The translations under genes were made by a program, and so were the position numbers. Positions 30,999 to 39,615 of a stretch of 64,000 bases of DNA are shown here, piece by piece. Location: assembly GCA_905221205.1 (NCBI GenBank), contig CAJNCG010000005.1, forward strand, positions 1 through 64,000, written 5' to 3'. Source of the DNA: a bacterium (GTDB lineage Bacteria; Bacillota; Bacilli; Lactobacillales; Streptococcaceae). The stretch's first letter is position 1; every line of letters starts with the position of its first letter. Below the pieces are notes generated by a model. That model searched no databases, was not told the origin of the DNA, and saw only the letters and a list, made by a program, of their open reading frames with translations.

Positions 30999-31007
30999 TG
31001 GTATAAT
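30999..31007 (+). promoter_or_regulatory. Extended -10 promoter of the HAD-MazG gene
   Basis: TGGTATAAT (30999-31007), with GGGGAG at 31023-31028 as the ribosome-binding site. Confidence 0.65.
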
Positions 31008-31039
31008 CATTGTATCACAAAAGGGGAGATTGGGATAGG

Positions 31040-32431
31040 ATGGAAGTCAAAGCTGTTTTTTTTGATATCGATGGAACCTTGGTCAACGATCGCAAGAGTG
31101 TTTTGAAATCCACTAAGGACGCGATTAAGATTGTCAAAGAACAAGGGGTGCTGGTTGGCGTAGCGACAGGACGAGGACCTTTTTTTGTTAAGGAATTGAT
31201 GGACGATTTGGATCTGGACTTTGCGGTAACCTATAATGGCCAGTATATCTTTACTAAAGACAGAGTCTTGTTCACGAGCCCGATTTCCAAGTTACATTTG
31301 CGCCAGCTAATTAGCTATGCTAAAAAAGAGGGCAAGGAAATTGCCCTAGGGACCAAGGATGCTATGCTAGGTTCTAAAATCATGTCTTTTGGTCTGGGTT
31401 CTTTTTCCCAACGAATCAGTCGCTTCGTTCCCTCAGTTTTAACTCGGACAGTGAGTCATTCCTTTAATCGTATGGTCAGCAAGGTTGTTCCCCAAAGGGA
31501 AGAAGACTTGCTTGATCTGATGAATCAACCTATCTACCAAGTCTTGATGCTGATGACGCCAGAAGAATCTGAGAAGGCGGCAGCTGATTTTGAAGATTTG
31601 AAATTAACACGTAGCAATCCTTTTGCTGCAGATGTCATCAATCAAGGAAACTCCAAATTAGAAGGCATTCGCCGAGTTGGGAAGGAATATGGCTTTGACC
31701 TCAACCAAGTCATGGCCTTTGGTGACTCAGATAACGACCTTGAAATGCTGGCGGGTGTCGGTATGTCCGTTGCTATGGGAAATGGTAGTAGCAGTGTTAA
31801 GGAAGTCGCCAAACACATCACGACCAGCAATCAGCAAGACGGGATTCACAAGGCCTTGGAACATTTTGGTGTTTTGGCTTCAGAAAAAGTTTTTGTCAGT
31901 CGTGACTATCATTTCAATAAGGTCAAGACCTTCCACCACATGATGGATGAACGGACACAAGAAGAACCGCGGGCTTGGGATTTAGAAGGTGCAACCCATA
32001 GGGCTGGGTTTAAAATAGAAGAATTGGTTGAGTTTGTTCGAGCTGCCAGTCCTTCGGAAGAGGATTTTGGTCAAGCTTTATCGCAACTTCATCAGGCCCT
32101 TGATAAGGCAGCAGATAAAGTAGCCAAGAAGACACCTGCTCAGCAAGATTTGGTAGGGCAGGTGGATGCCTTGATTGACACGCTCTACTTTACCTATGGT
32201 AGTTTTGTTTTGATGGGGGTGGATCCAGAACGTATTTTTGATATTGTCCATCAGGCCAATATGGGGAAAATTTTCCCAGATGGCAAGGCTCATTTTGATC
32301 CAGTGACCCATAAAATCTTAAAACCAGATGATTGGGAAGAAAAATATGCTCCAGAGCCTGCTATTAAAAAGGAACTGCAGCGCCAGCTCAAGGCTTATGA
32401 ACGCCATAAAGAGAGAAATAATACTCAATGA
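31040..32431 (+). CDS. Cof-type HAD phosphatase fused to a MazG-like NTP pyrophosphatase domain
   Basis: 463 residues. Residues 1 to about 270 form a Cof-type HAD phosphatase: FFDIDGTL, ATGRG, and GDSDNDLEMLAGVGMSVAMGN. Residues about 290-463 are all-helical and carry a MazG-type metal site, EELVE (327-331) and DALID (376-380), followed by ANMGKIFPDGK. The C-terminal domain likely hydrolyses a nucleotide triphosphate and the N-terminal domain a monophosphate, so a two-step sanitising enzyme is inferred. The start at ATG 31040 matches the HAD core. The last residues and the TGA stop come from a BOX element. Confidence 0.85.
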   Translation: MEVKAVFFDIDGTLVNDRKSVLKSTKDAIKIVKEQGVLVGVATGRGPFFVKELMDDLDLDFAVTYNGQYIFTKDRVLFTSPISKLHLRQLISYAKKEGKEIALGTKDAMLGSKIMSFGLGSFSQRISRFVPSVLTRTVSHSFNRMVSKVVPQREEDLLDLMNQPIYQVLMLMTPEESEKAAADFEDLKLTRSNPFAADVINQGNSKLEGIRRVGKEYGFDLNQVMAFGDSDNDLEMLAGVGMSVAMGNGSSSVKEVAKHITTSNQQDGIHKALEHFGVLASEKVFVSRDYHFNKVKTFHHMMDERTQEEPRAWDLEGATHRAGFKIEELVEFVRAASPSEEDFGQALSQLHQALDKAADKVAKKTPAQQDLVGQVDALIDTLYFTYGSFVLMGVDPERIFDIVHQANMGKIFPDGKAHFDPVTHKILKPDDWEEKYAPEPAIKKELQRQLKAYERHKERNNTQ

Positions 32432-32616
32432 AAATCAAAGAGCAAACTAGGAAACTAGCCGCAGGCTGCTCAAAGCACTGCTTTGAGGTTGTAGATGAAA
32501 CTGACGAAGTCAGCTCAAAACACTGTTTTGAGGTTGTGGATAGAACTGACGAAGTCAGTAACTATACGTACGGCAAAGCAACGTTGACATGGTTTGAAGA
32601 GATTTTCGAAGAGTAT
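32421..32616 (+). repeat. BOX element, two boxB
   Basis: 196 bases from ATACTCAATG to GAGTAT with two boxB modules (GCTTTGAGGTTG then GTTTTGAGGTTG, each followed by GAACTGACGAAGTCAG or ACTGACGAAGTCAG). Its first 11 bases encode the last codons and the TGA stop of the HAD-MazG gene. Confidence 0.92.
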
Positions 32617-32627
32617 AAATAGTAAAC

Positions 32628-32652
32628 AAAAAGGAGCGCTGAGCTCCTTTTC
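32628..32652. terminator. Two-way terminator between HAD-MazG and the stress-protein gene
   Basis: AAAAGGAGC (32629-32637) pairs with GCTCCTTTT (32643-32651). Confidence 0.85.
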
Positions 32653-32659
32653 TTTGTGA

Positions 32660-33112
32660 TTATAAGGTTTTTTCTTGTTCTCTCACAACCAGCAAATCGA
32701 CCTTAGCATGGCGGAGGATATATTCAGATGAAGAACCGACCAAGAGGCGTTCAAAGGCGTTGAGACCAGTTGCGCCAACGAGGATGAGGTCCACTTCCTC
32801 AGCATCTGGAATAGTACGTGCCAAGAGAGTCTTTGGATTTCCCATTTCAATGACGATATGAACATCTGTCACACCAGCATCTTTCGCACGTTTTTCGTAC
32901 TCTTTCATCAGACTTTCAGCGTCGACTTGGAGTTCTTCGTAAACTTCAGCATCAAAGGTGGATACGCTTTGGAGAGCGCGTGTGTCAATGACATGAGCGA
33001 TGGTGAGTTTAGCGTCGTTTCGTAGAGCAGAATGAACTCCCTTGACAAAAGCTAAGTCTGCTTCCTTAGAACCATCGATTGCGACCATAATATTTTGGTA
33101 ACGTTGTGCCAT
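32660..33112 (-). CDS. Universal stress protein (UspA family)
   Basis: 150 residues, single UspA domain. It starts with the strand NIMVAIDGSKEADLAF and ends with the ATP-binding loop VGATGLNAFERLLVGSSSEYILRHAKVDLLVV (pattern G-2x-G-9x-G-S/T). It probably binds ATP and dimerises. It has a good AGGAGG and its own promoter; role in stress survival is family knowledge only. Confidence 0.93.
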   Translation of the reverse strand: MAQRYQNIMVAIDGSKEADLAFVKGVHSALRNDAKLTIAHVIDTRALQSVSTFDAEVYEELQVDAESLMKEYEKRAKDAGVTDVHIVIEMGNPKTLLARTIPDAEEVDLILVGATGLNAFERLLVGSSSEYILRHAKVDLLVVREQEKTL

Positions 33113-33143
33113 AATGAAACCTCCTGAAATTTTCTTACTATAA

Positions 33144-33172
33144 TTGTAAACCTTTTCACTATAGAAGTAAAG
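33144..33172 (-). promoter_or_regulatory. Promoter of the universal stress protein gene
   Basis: On the minus strand TTTACT (33167-33172), 17-base spacer, TACAAT (33144-33149). Confidence 0.6.
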
Positions 33173-33276
33173 TAAAAAAAGTATTTTTCAAAAGAATGTT
33201 AGCGCTTAAAATCTATATAAATATATGATAAAATAAAAGAAAGGATAGCAGGAAAGAAGTGAAGGGAGGGAGAATG

Positions 33277-33576
33277 ATGAAAAACTCTTTTCAAGAATCA
33301 AAAAAATCAAATTTCCTTTATTATGGAATCATCCTAGTTTCTGTCTTGGTAGAAGTGATTATGATCTGGCAATTAGAAAAGTTGATTCCACTTCTCTATC
33401 CAGCTTTTATTGGCTTTTTAGTCTTTCACCTACTCTACCATCTGATATTATTCCTAGTTGCAAAAAGAAGTGGGCGCTGGGCTTACTTGATGATATGGGG
33501 GCTTTTCCTCATGTTCAATCTTCTCTATGACTCCTTTTTAGGTCTGCTTTTTCTAGGTTTATCTTTTGGTATGTGA
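33277..33576 (+). CDS. Small membrane protein, unknown
   Basis: 99 residues with three hydrophobic helices (about 14-34, 39-61 and 69-97) joined by short charged loops (VAKRSGRW). No family was recognised. ATG 33277 has GGGAGGG 6 bases upstream; ATG 33274 would be only 3 bases away from it. It lies between the stress-protein gene and an aminotransferase gene and has its own terminator. Confidence 0.7.
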   Translation: MKNSFQESKKSNFLYYGIILVSVLVEVIMIWQLEKLIPLLYPAFIGFLVFHLLYHLILFLVAKRSGRWAYLMIWGLFLMFNLLYDSFLGLLFLGLSFGM

Positions 33577-33615
33577 TCTTTCTTTGGCAAAATACCTACT
33601 ATCACAGCTGTCTCG

Positions 33616-33640
33616 GCCTCGCTTTTAGTGAGGCTTTTCT
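33616..33640 (+). terminator. Terminator of the small membrane-protein gene
   Basis: GCCTCGC (33616-33622) pairs with GTGAGGC (33628-33634) with one G-U, then TTTTCTTC. Confidence 0.8.
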
Positions 33641-33673
33641 TCTATGCGAAACTAGCAACACATTTCAGTAAAC

Positions 33674-33702
33674 TTGTCGCATTCTCTTTCTAGTGGTATA
33701 AT
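33674..33702 (+). promoter_or_regulatory. Promoter of the aminotransferase gene
   Basis: TTGTCG (33674-33679), 17-base spacer, TATAAT (33697-33702), also with TG one base upstream of the -10. Confidence 0.75.
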
Positions 33703-33732
33703 GTTACTATCCTGATGAATTGAGGAAACAAG

Positions 33733-34947
33733 ATGAAAGAATATAACAAGTCTAGTAAGTTAGAGCATGTTGCTTATGATATCCGTGGCCCTGTTTTGGA
33801 AGAAGCCATGCGGATGCGAGCAAACGGAGAAAAGATTTTACGTCTAAATACAGGAAATCCAGCAGAATTTGGCTTTACAGCGCCAGACGAGGTCATTCAT
33901 GACTTGATTATGAATGCGCGTGATAGTGAAGGATATTCTGACTCCAAAGGGATTTTCTCAGCCCGTAAGGCCATCATGCAGTATTGCCAGCTGAAGAAAT
34001 TCCCAAACGTGGATATTGATGATATCTACCTTGGAAATGGTGTCAGCGAGCTGATTGTTATGTCCATGCAGGGGCTTTTGGACAACGGAGATGAGGTCTT
34101 GGTGCCTATGCCAGACTATCCTCTCTGGACAGCCGCTGTCAGCCTAGCTGGAGGAAATGCCGTTCACTATGTCTGTGATGAGGCTGCAGAATGGTATCCA
34201 GATATTGACGATATCAAGTCAAAAATCACTTCCAATACCAAGGCAATTGTCCTTATCAATCCAAATAACCCAACCGGAGCCCTTTATCCTAAGGAACTCT
34301 TGTTGGAAATCATTGAAATTGCCCGTCAGAACGATTTGATTATCTTTGCGGATGAAATTTACGACCGCATGGTAATGGATGGTCATGTGCATACGCCTGT
34401 GGCGAGCCTGGCGCCAGATGTCTTCTGTGTCAGCATGAATGGTCTGTCAAAATCTCATCGTATCGCTGGTTTCCGTGTGGGTTGGATGGTCTTGTCTGGG
34501 CCTAAGACACACGTTAAAGGCTATATCGAAGGTCTCAATATGCTGTCCAATATGCGCCTTTGCTCTAACGTTTTGGCCCAACAAGTCGTACAAACTTCCT
34601 TGGGTGGTCACCAATCAGTTGATGAATTGCTCCTTCCTGGTGGTCGCATCTATGAGCAAAGAAATTTCATTTACAATGCCATTCAAGATATTCCAGGATT
34701 GTCTGCGGTTAAACCTAAGGCTGGACTCTATATCTTCCCTAAAATCGACCGCAATATGTACCGTATCGATGATGATGAGCAGTTTGTCCTTGATTTCTTG
34801 AAGCAGGAAAAGGTTCTCTTGGTTCATGGTCGAGGTTTTAACTGGCAGGAACCAGACCACTTCCGTATCGTTTATCTTCCGCGTGTTGATGAACTAGCCC
34901 AAATCCAAGAAAAGATGACTCGTTTCTTGAAACAGTATCGTAGATAG
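33733..34947 (+). CDS. Class I aminotransferase, probable alanine transaminase (AlaA-like)
   Basis: 404 residues, PLP fold type I. The sequence opens with a segment typical of the AlaA/YfbQ group (SSKLEHVAYDIRGPVLEEAMRM). The substrate-binding NPNNPTGALY and the PLP-lysine motif SMNGLSKSHRIAGFRVGW are intact, as is the C-terminal Arg region (DHFRIVYLP). It most likely exchanges alanine/pyruvate with glutamate/oxoglutarate. GAGGAAA precedes the ATG. Monocistronic. Confidence 0.9.
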   Translation: MKEYNKSSKLEHVAYDIRGPVLEEAMRMRANGEKILRLNTGNPAEFGFTAPDEVIHDLIMNARDSEGYSDSKGIFSARKAIMQYCQLKKFPNVDIDDIYLGNGVSELIVMSMQGLLDNGDEVLVPMPDYPLWTAAVSLAGGNAVHYVCDEAAEWYPDIDDIKSKITSNTKAIVLINPNNPTGALYPKELLLEIIEIARQNDLIIFADEIYDRMVMDGHVHTPVASLAPDVFCVSMNGLSKSHRIAGFRVGWMVLSGPKTHVKGYIEGLNMLSNMRLCSNVLAQQVVQTSLGGHQSVDELLLPGGRIYEQRNFIYNAIQDIPGLSAVKPKAGLYIFPKIDRNMYRIDDDEQFVLDFLKQEKVLLVHGRGFNWQEPDHFRIVYLPRVDELAQIQEKMTRFLKQYRR

Positions 34948-34988
34948 GGCTTACATTAGAAAAAGCTGGAAACATTTGCCTAGAGCTA

Positions 34989-35017
34989 TTGACAAAAGTG
35001 AAAGAATCAGATAGAAT
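34989..35017 (+). promoter_or_regulatory. rpmH promoter
   Basis: TTGACA (34989-34994), 17-base spacer, TAGAAT (35012-35017). Confidence 0.85.
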
Positions 35018-35091
35018 AGTGAAGTATGTTTAGTAACTGATCACTTTATAGCCGGCTAAACGAATACAAAATCTATGAGGAGGTATTCATC

Positions 35092-35226
35092 GTGAAACGT
35101 ACTTATCAACCAAGTAAACTTCGTCGTGCGCGCAAACACGGATTCCGTAACCGCATGTCAACTAAAAACGGTCGTCGCGTATTGGCAGCTCGTCGTCGTA
35201 AAGGACGCAAAGTTTTGGCTGCATAA
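35092..35226 (+). CDS. rpmH: 50S ribosomal protein L34
   Basis: 44 residues beginning at a GTG codon: [19 protein letters not shown] and so on, ending GRKVLAA. It is full length and very basic, as expected for L34. GGAGG at 35079-35083 sits 8 bases upstream of the GTG. It binds 23S rRNA in the large subunit. Usually rpmH lies beside rnpA and dnaA; here, as I recall for pneumococcus, it is a stand-alone gene with its own promoter and terminator. Confidence 0.97.
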
Positions 35227-35243
35227 TCCAAACGAACTATATC

Positions 35244-35280
35244 AAAAATCAGTAGGAACTCGAGTCTACTGATTTTTATT
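35244..35280 (+). terminator. rpmH terminator
   Basis: AAAAATCAGTAG (35244-35255) pairs with CTACTGATTTTT (35266-35277). Confidence 0.9.
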
Positions 35281-35302
35281 TTTGTAAAAAAGTACAAAAG
35301 GC

Positions 35303-35331
35303 TTTATATTTTTGCTCAAATGGTGTATAAT
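35303..35331 (+). promoter_or_regulatory. Promoter of the oligopeptide-binding protein gene
   Basis: TATAAT (35326-35331) with a weak -35 TTTATA (35303-35308) at 17 bases. Confidence 0.55.
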
Positions 35332-35363
35332 ATTTCACATACTGTAAAAAATGGAGAATAATC

Positions 35364-37328
35364 ATGAAGAAATCAAAAGTTATGCTTTTTGGAGCTATGG
35401 CTTTGACAGCAGGTCTAGCTTTAGCAGCGTGTGGGTCATCTCAATCAAGTAATGCAGATAAGACTTACTCTTATATCTTTGTCAATAACCCAGATACCTT
35501 GGATTATATTACTTCTACTCGAGACTCTACATCTAGTATCACAGCCAACTTGATTGATGGCTTGTTGGAAAATGACCAGTATGGCAATCTCATCCCCTCT
35601 ATGGCTGAGTCATGGACGGTGTCAAAAGATGGTTTGACTTACACTTATAAAATCCGTCAGGGGGCTAAATGGTATACTTCTGAAGGAGAAGAGTATGCGG
35701 ATGTAACAGCTCATGACTTTGTGACTGGTCTCAAGTATGCGGCTGATAAAAAGGCTGAAAACTTGTACTTGGTACAAGACTCCATCAAGGGTCTAGCAGA
35801 CTATGTTGAAGGAAAATCATCTGATTTTGGAACTGTTGGTGTGAAGGCTGTGGATGATTACACACTACAATACACCCTCAACCAACCTGAAACTTATTGG
35901 AACTCTAAAACAACAGCAAGTATTCTTAGTCCTGTAAATGAAGCCTTCTTGAAGTCTAAGGGAGATGACTTTGGAAGTGTGACACCATCAAGTATCTTGT
36001 CAAATGGTCCTTACTTGTTTAAGTCCTTCACCTCAAAATCTTTGATTGAATTTGATAAAAATCCTAATTACTGGGATAAGGACAATGTTAAAATCGAGAA
36101 AGTGAAACTCTCATTCTTTGACGGTTCTGACCAAGACAGCATTGCTAGAGGTTTCTTGGATGGTAACTATACAGATGGTCGTATCTTCCCAACAAGTTCA
36201 GTCTTTGCTGAACTCAAGAAGGGAAATGAGGACAAGATTACCTATACACCACAAAACTCAGTTACTTTCTACTATCTTTTCAACGTCAATCGTCAAAGCT
36301 ACAAGCAGACTATGAAGCAGTCTGATAAGGAAAAGACAGATTCACGCGCAGCTATGCAAAATAAAGATTTCCGTCAGGCTATCAACTTTGCTTTTGACCG
36401 TCATGCTTATGCAGCGCAGACAAATGGTGAAGATGGAGCAGACCGTATCTTGCGTAACACGGTTACACCAAGTAACTTTGTCCAAGTTGGCGATAAGAAC
36501 TTTGGTGATATTGTCAATGAAAAAATTGTTAACTACAGTAAAGATTGGGCCAATATCAACCTAAACGATGGTAAGCAAGCCTTCTTGAACCCTGACAAGG
36601 CCAAAGAGAAATTTGCTAAGGCCAAAGAAAGCCTGCAAGCACAGGGAGTAACCTTCCCAATTCATTTGGATATGCCAGTTGACCAGACTGCTAAGTTAGA
36701 TGTACAACAGGCCGGATCTTTCAAACAAACAGTGGAAGAAACTCTTGGTAAGGATAATGTGGTTATCGATGTTATCCAACTATCTCCGGATGAAAAAGAC
36801 CAGGCAACCTACTTTGCAGATACAGCAGAACAAAAAGACTACGACATCGACATCTCAGGATGGGGTGGAGACTACTCAGATCCTAAGACTTACCTAGCCA
36901 TCCTTGATCCAGAAACAGGTTCTCAGTTGAAAAACATGGGCTTGACTGAAGGAAAAGATAAGGAAGTCAAGGACAAGATTGGTCTTTCTGACTACAAGAA
37001 ACTCTTGGATGAGGCCGACGCTGAAATCACAGATACTCAAGCTCGCTATGAAAAATATGCTGAAGCCCAAGCTTGGTTGACGGATAGCGCCTTGTTCCTA
37101 CCAGTTCAAAGTGGTGGAGCCAACCCAATCTTCCGTAAGACTGTACCGTTTACAGGTCCATTCTCATTCGTTGGTCATAAGGGAAATGCAGACAACTATA
37201 AATATGTTGAACTGCAAAAAGAACCAGTAACTGCTAAACAGTACCAAGAACTCTATGAAAAATGGCTAAAAGAAAAAGCTGAGTCAAATAAAAAAGCTCA
37301 GGAAGATTTAGCTAACCATATTCAATAG
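35364..37328 (+). CDS. Oligopeptide-binding lipoprotein (AliA/AliB-like)
   Basis: 654 residues, solute-binding protein family 5. It has a lipoprotein signal with the lipobox LAAC, C23 being the lipidated cysteine. The SBP-5 signature region AESWTVSKDGLTYTYKIRQGAKW is present. The protein binds peptides outside the membrane. No permease or ATPase genes are nearby, so it probably feeds the Ami permease, whose operon starts at 60.5 kb. Its C-terminal tail (KWLKEKAESNKKAQEDL) closely resembles that of the AmiA copy in this window. Confidence 0.93.
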   Translation: MKKSKVMLFGAMALTAGLALAACGSSQSSNADKTYSYIFVNNPDTLDYITSTRDSTSSITANLIDGLLENDQYGNLIPSMAESWTVSKDGLTYTYKIRQGAKWYTSEGEEYADVTAHDFVTGLKYAADKKAENLYLVQDSIKGLADYVEGKSSDFGTVGVKAVDDYTLQYTLNQPETYWNSKTTASILSPVNEAFLKSKGDDFGSVTPSSILSNGPYLFKSFTSKSLIEFDKNPNYWDKDNVKIEKVKLSFFDGSDQDSIARGFLDGNYTDGRIFPTSSVFAELKKGNEDKITYTPQNSVTFYYLFNVNRQSYKQTMKQSDKEKTDSRAAMQNKDFRQAINFAFDRHAYAAQTNGEDGADRILRNTVTPSNFVQVGDKNFGDIVNEKIVNYSKDWANINLNDGKQAFLNPDKAKEKFAKAKESLQAQGVTFPIHLDMPVDQTAKLDVQQAGSFKQTVEETLGKDNVVIDVIQLSPDEKDQATYFADTAEQKDYDIDISGWGGDYSDPKTYLAILDPETGSQLKNMGLTEGKDKEVKDKIGLSDYKKLLDEADAEITDTQARYEKYAEAQAWLTDSALFLPVQSGGANPIFRKTVPFTGPFSFVGHKGNADNYKYVELQKEPVTAKQYQELYEKWLKEKAESNKKAQEDLANHIQ

Positions 37329-37353
37329 TATTCCTAGTCATGCTTTTCAGTTA

Positions 37354-37548
37354 ATACTCTTCGAAAATCTCTTCAAACCACGTCAGCGTTGCCTTACCGT
37401 AGGTATGTTACTGACTTCGTCAGTTCTATCTGCAACCTCAAAACAGTGTTTTGAGCTGACTTCGTCAGTTTCATCTACAACCTCAAAGCAGTGCTTTGAG
37501 CAGCCTGCGGCTAGCTTCCTAGTTTGCTCTTTGATTTTCATTGAGTAT
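37354..37548 (-). repeat. BOX element, two boxB
   Basis: 195 bases from ATACTCTTCG to GAGTAT with two boxB modules. It is preceded by TTA as TTAATACTC, 25 bases after the stop of the binding-protein gene. Confidence 0.92.
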
Positions 37549-37570
37549 AAGCATAGTGGCTGGATTCAGA

Positions 37571-37613
37571 AAAAGGCCCTACCAGACGCTTTTGATTCTG
37601 GTAGGGCCTTTTC
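37571..37613. terminator. Two-way terminator between the binding-protein gene and kimA
   Basis: AAAAGGCCCTACCAG (37571-37585) pairs with CTGGTAGGGCCTTTT (37598-37612), a perfect 15-bp stem. Confidence 0.95.
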
Positions 37614-37614
37614 T

Positions 37615-39459
37615 TTATTCTTTTAAGTGATAAGAGTAGCTAGCGACAACGACGTCTTGGTGCCAACGGAGGGCGTATTTGAGTTTGAGGCTCATTTGAT
37701 TGTGTAGAATATTTTGCCAAGGTTTATTAGGGATAAACTGGGGAACGAGGACAGTGACTGTATAGTTCTTTCTCTGGGCCTCCTCAGAGATTCGTTTAAC
37801 ATACTTGACAGTAGGGGTGATGATGTCGCGGTAGCTGGTCTTGATGTTCTTCAGAGTAATGGTTGGGAAGTAATCGGCAAATTCTTGGAGAATTTCTTGG
37901 TCTTTTTCTGCTGTTTCCTTAGTAGAAATGTGCATAGCTAGGACTTCATCTCCGATACTTTGAGCGTAGTTAATGGCTCCAACGCTGACTCGGGTGACAT
38001 TTCCTACGAGGACGAGGACAAGATTGCCATCGTAGGTACGTTTTTCGATTCCTTCATAGAGACGCAGTTGTTGGGCCACTTTTTGGTAATGACTGTGAAT
38101 GGCCAAGAAAAGTAGTGTGAGTACGAGAATAATCGGGAAGAAAGGCCAGATATCACCGAGGCGGAAAAAGAGCAGGATTAGCACGATAGCGTAGCAAATG
38201 ATAGCCCCAAGGATATTGGCAAGGGCAGGTTTTAAGAAATTTGTCCCTTTTTCTTTTTTCCAATGACGAATCATCCCAGTCTGAGAAAGGGCAAAGGGAA
38301 CGAAGACCCCAATAGTATAAAGAGGAATCAAACGTTCGGTATTGCCGTTAAAAATGAGAAGAAGGATCATAGCCCCAAAGGCCAGAGTTAAGATACCGTT
38401 GGAGTAGCCGAGACGATCCCCTTTTTCCATAAAGAGATGGGGCATATATTTGTTTTTAGCCATATTGTAGGCCAGCATAGGGAAGGCTGAAAAGCCAGTA
38501 TTTGCTGCTACGGCTAAAATCAAGGCTGTGGAGAATTGGAAGGTATAATAGCCAAGGTGTCCTAAGAAGGAATTACCAAGGATACCTTGAGCCATCTGTG
38601 AAAGAATAGTTTCTCCGTGTTGAGGCATAATCCCCATCCAGTAGTTTAGGAAGGTAATACCAGCAAAAAGAAATCCTAGAATCAGTGACATGATGGTCAA
38701 GGTTTGAGCGGCATTCTTTTCTTTTGGAGTCTTGAAAAAGGGAACGGCATTTGAAATAGCTTCAACCCCTGTCAGAGAGGCAGAACCACTGGTAAAGGCT
38801 CTTAGAATGAGAACGATAGACAGACTCGGTACAGCATGCCCTATAGGAGAAGTCGCCTGATAGCTGAGAGAACCTGTCGCTAGTTGAAAGATTCCATAGA
38901 GCAAGAGAAAGACAGTACTAATGATAAAGAGATAGACAGGAATCATTAGTGAACTGGCAGATTCTTTCAACCCCCGTAAGTTCAAGAGCATGAGCAAGCA
39001 AACCAGAAAAATGGAGATGTGAAGGTTGTAAGGGTGGAGGGCAGGGAGGGCTGCTGTGATAGCGTCAGCTCCAGATGACACCGATACCGCCACAGTTAGC
39101 ATATAGTCAACCAGCAGACTACCTCCAGCAATCAAGCCTAGCTCGGGCGATAGATTTTCTCGAGTAACCATATAGGCCCCTCCTCCTTGAGGGTAGGCGT
39201 GGATAATTTGACGGTAGGAAACGGTCAGACTGGTCAGGAGTAGGAGGACAAAAAGGCCGATAGGAAGGCTCCACCATATAGCAAGTGGAGAGAGACTAGC
39301 CAAGACGAGGACTACTTGCTCAGGCCCATAGGCAATGGAAGATAGAGCGTCGCTTGACAACATGGCCAAGGCCTGCATTTTTCCCAGCAGCCCTCCCTCG
39401 CCTTCTGTTAAGGACTTAAGAGGACGACCGATAAAGGTCTGTTTTAATTTTGTAAACAT
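37615..39459 (-). CDS. kimA: KimA-type potassium transporter (APC superfamily)
   Basis: 614 residues. Twelve membrane helices of the APC fold are followed by a cytosolic C-terminal domain of about 150 residues with a USP-like fold. It aligns by eye along its length with Bacillus KimA/YdaO: AMLSSDALSSIAYG, YPQGGGAYMVTRENL, GGSLLVDYMLTVAVS, ALTGVEAISNAVP and NTGFSAFPMLAYNMAK. KimA is a proton-coupled high-affinity potassium importer inhibited by c-di-AMP. The start at 39459 follows AAAAGGAAAA. No c-di-AMP riboswitch fits upstream, so control would be at protein level. Confidence 0.88.
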   Translation of the reverse strand: MFTKLKQTFIGRPLKSLTEGEGGLLGKMQALAMLSSDALSSIAYGPEQVVLVLASLSPLAIWWSLPIGLFVLLLLTSLTVSYRQIIHAYPQGGGAYMVTRENLSPELGLIAGGSLLVDYMLTVAVSVSSGADAITAALPALHPYNLHISIFLVCLLMLLNLRGLKESASSLMIPVYLFIISTVFLLLYGIFQLATGSLSYQATSPIGHAVPSLSIVLILRAFTSGSASLTGVEAISNAVPFFKTPKEKNAAQTLTIMSLILGFLFAGITFLNYWMGIMPQHGETILSQMAQGILGNSFLGHLGYYTFQFSTALILAVAANTGFSAFPMLAYNMAKNKYMPHLFMEKGDRLGYSNGILTLAFGAMILLLIFNGNTERLIPLYTIGVFVPFALSQTGMIRHWKKEKGTNFLKPALANILGAIICYAIVLILLFFRLGDIWPFFPIILVLTLLFLAIHSHYQKVAQQLRLYEGIEKRTYDGNLVLVLVGNVTRVSVGAINYAQSIGDEVLAMHISTKETAEKDQEILQEFADYFPTITLKNIKTSYRDIITPTVKYVKRISEEAQRKNYTVTVLVPQFIPNKPWQNILHNQMSLKLKYALRWHQDVVVASYSYHLKE

Positions 39460-39494
39460 GGTATTTTCCTTTTCTGAAAATTTCAATAAGTGCT

Positions 39495-39523
39495 ATTATA
39501 CTGCTTTGGAAAAATAGCGTCAA
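39495..39523 (-). promoter_or_regulatory. kimA promoter
   Basis: On the minus strand TTGACG (39518-39523), 17-base spacer, TATAAT (39495-39500). It leaves a leader of about 30 bases. Confidence 0.8.
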
Positions 39524-39579
39524 GAGACGACGATGGATTTTAGAATATTTTTTACAGATGAGGAGAGAAGGCAGTTTTT

Positions 39580-39588
39580 TGGTATAAT
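39580..39588 (+). promoter_or_regulatory. Extended -10 promoter of the tatD run
   Basis: TGGTATAAT (39580-39588), 28 bases before the tatD start. Confidence 0.65.
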
Positions 39589-39615
39589 AGAAGATAGAAA
39601 ACGAGGTTAGAAGAG

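Noticed and set aside
33190-33215. Possible cre box (GTTAGCGCTTAAA) near the stress-protein gene
   Set aside because: The core AGCGCT fits, but several outer positions differ from consensus and it is not placed clearly with respect to either promoter.
39460-39530. c-di-AMP (ydaO) riboswitch upstream of kimA
   Set aside because: The promoter is about 35 bases from the start codon, so no leader of sufficient length exists.
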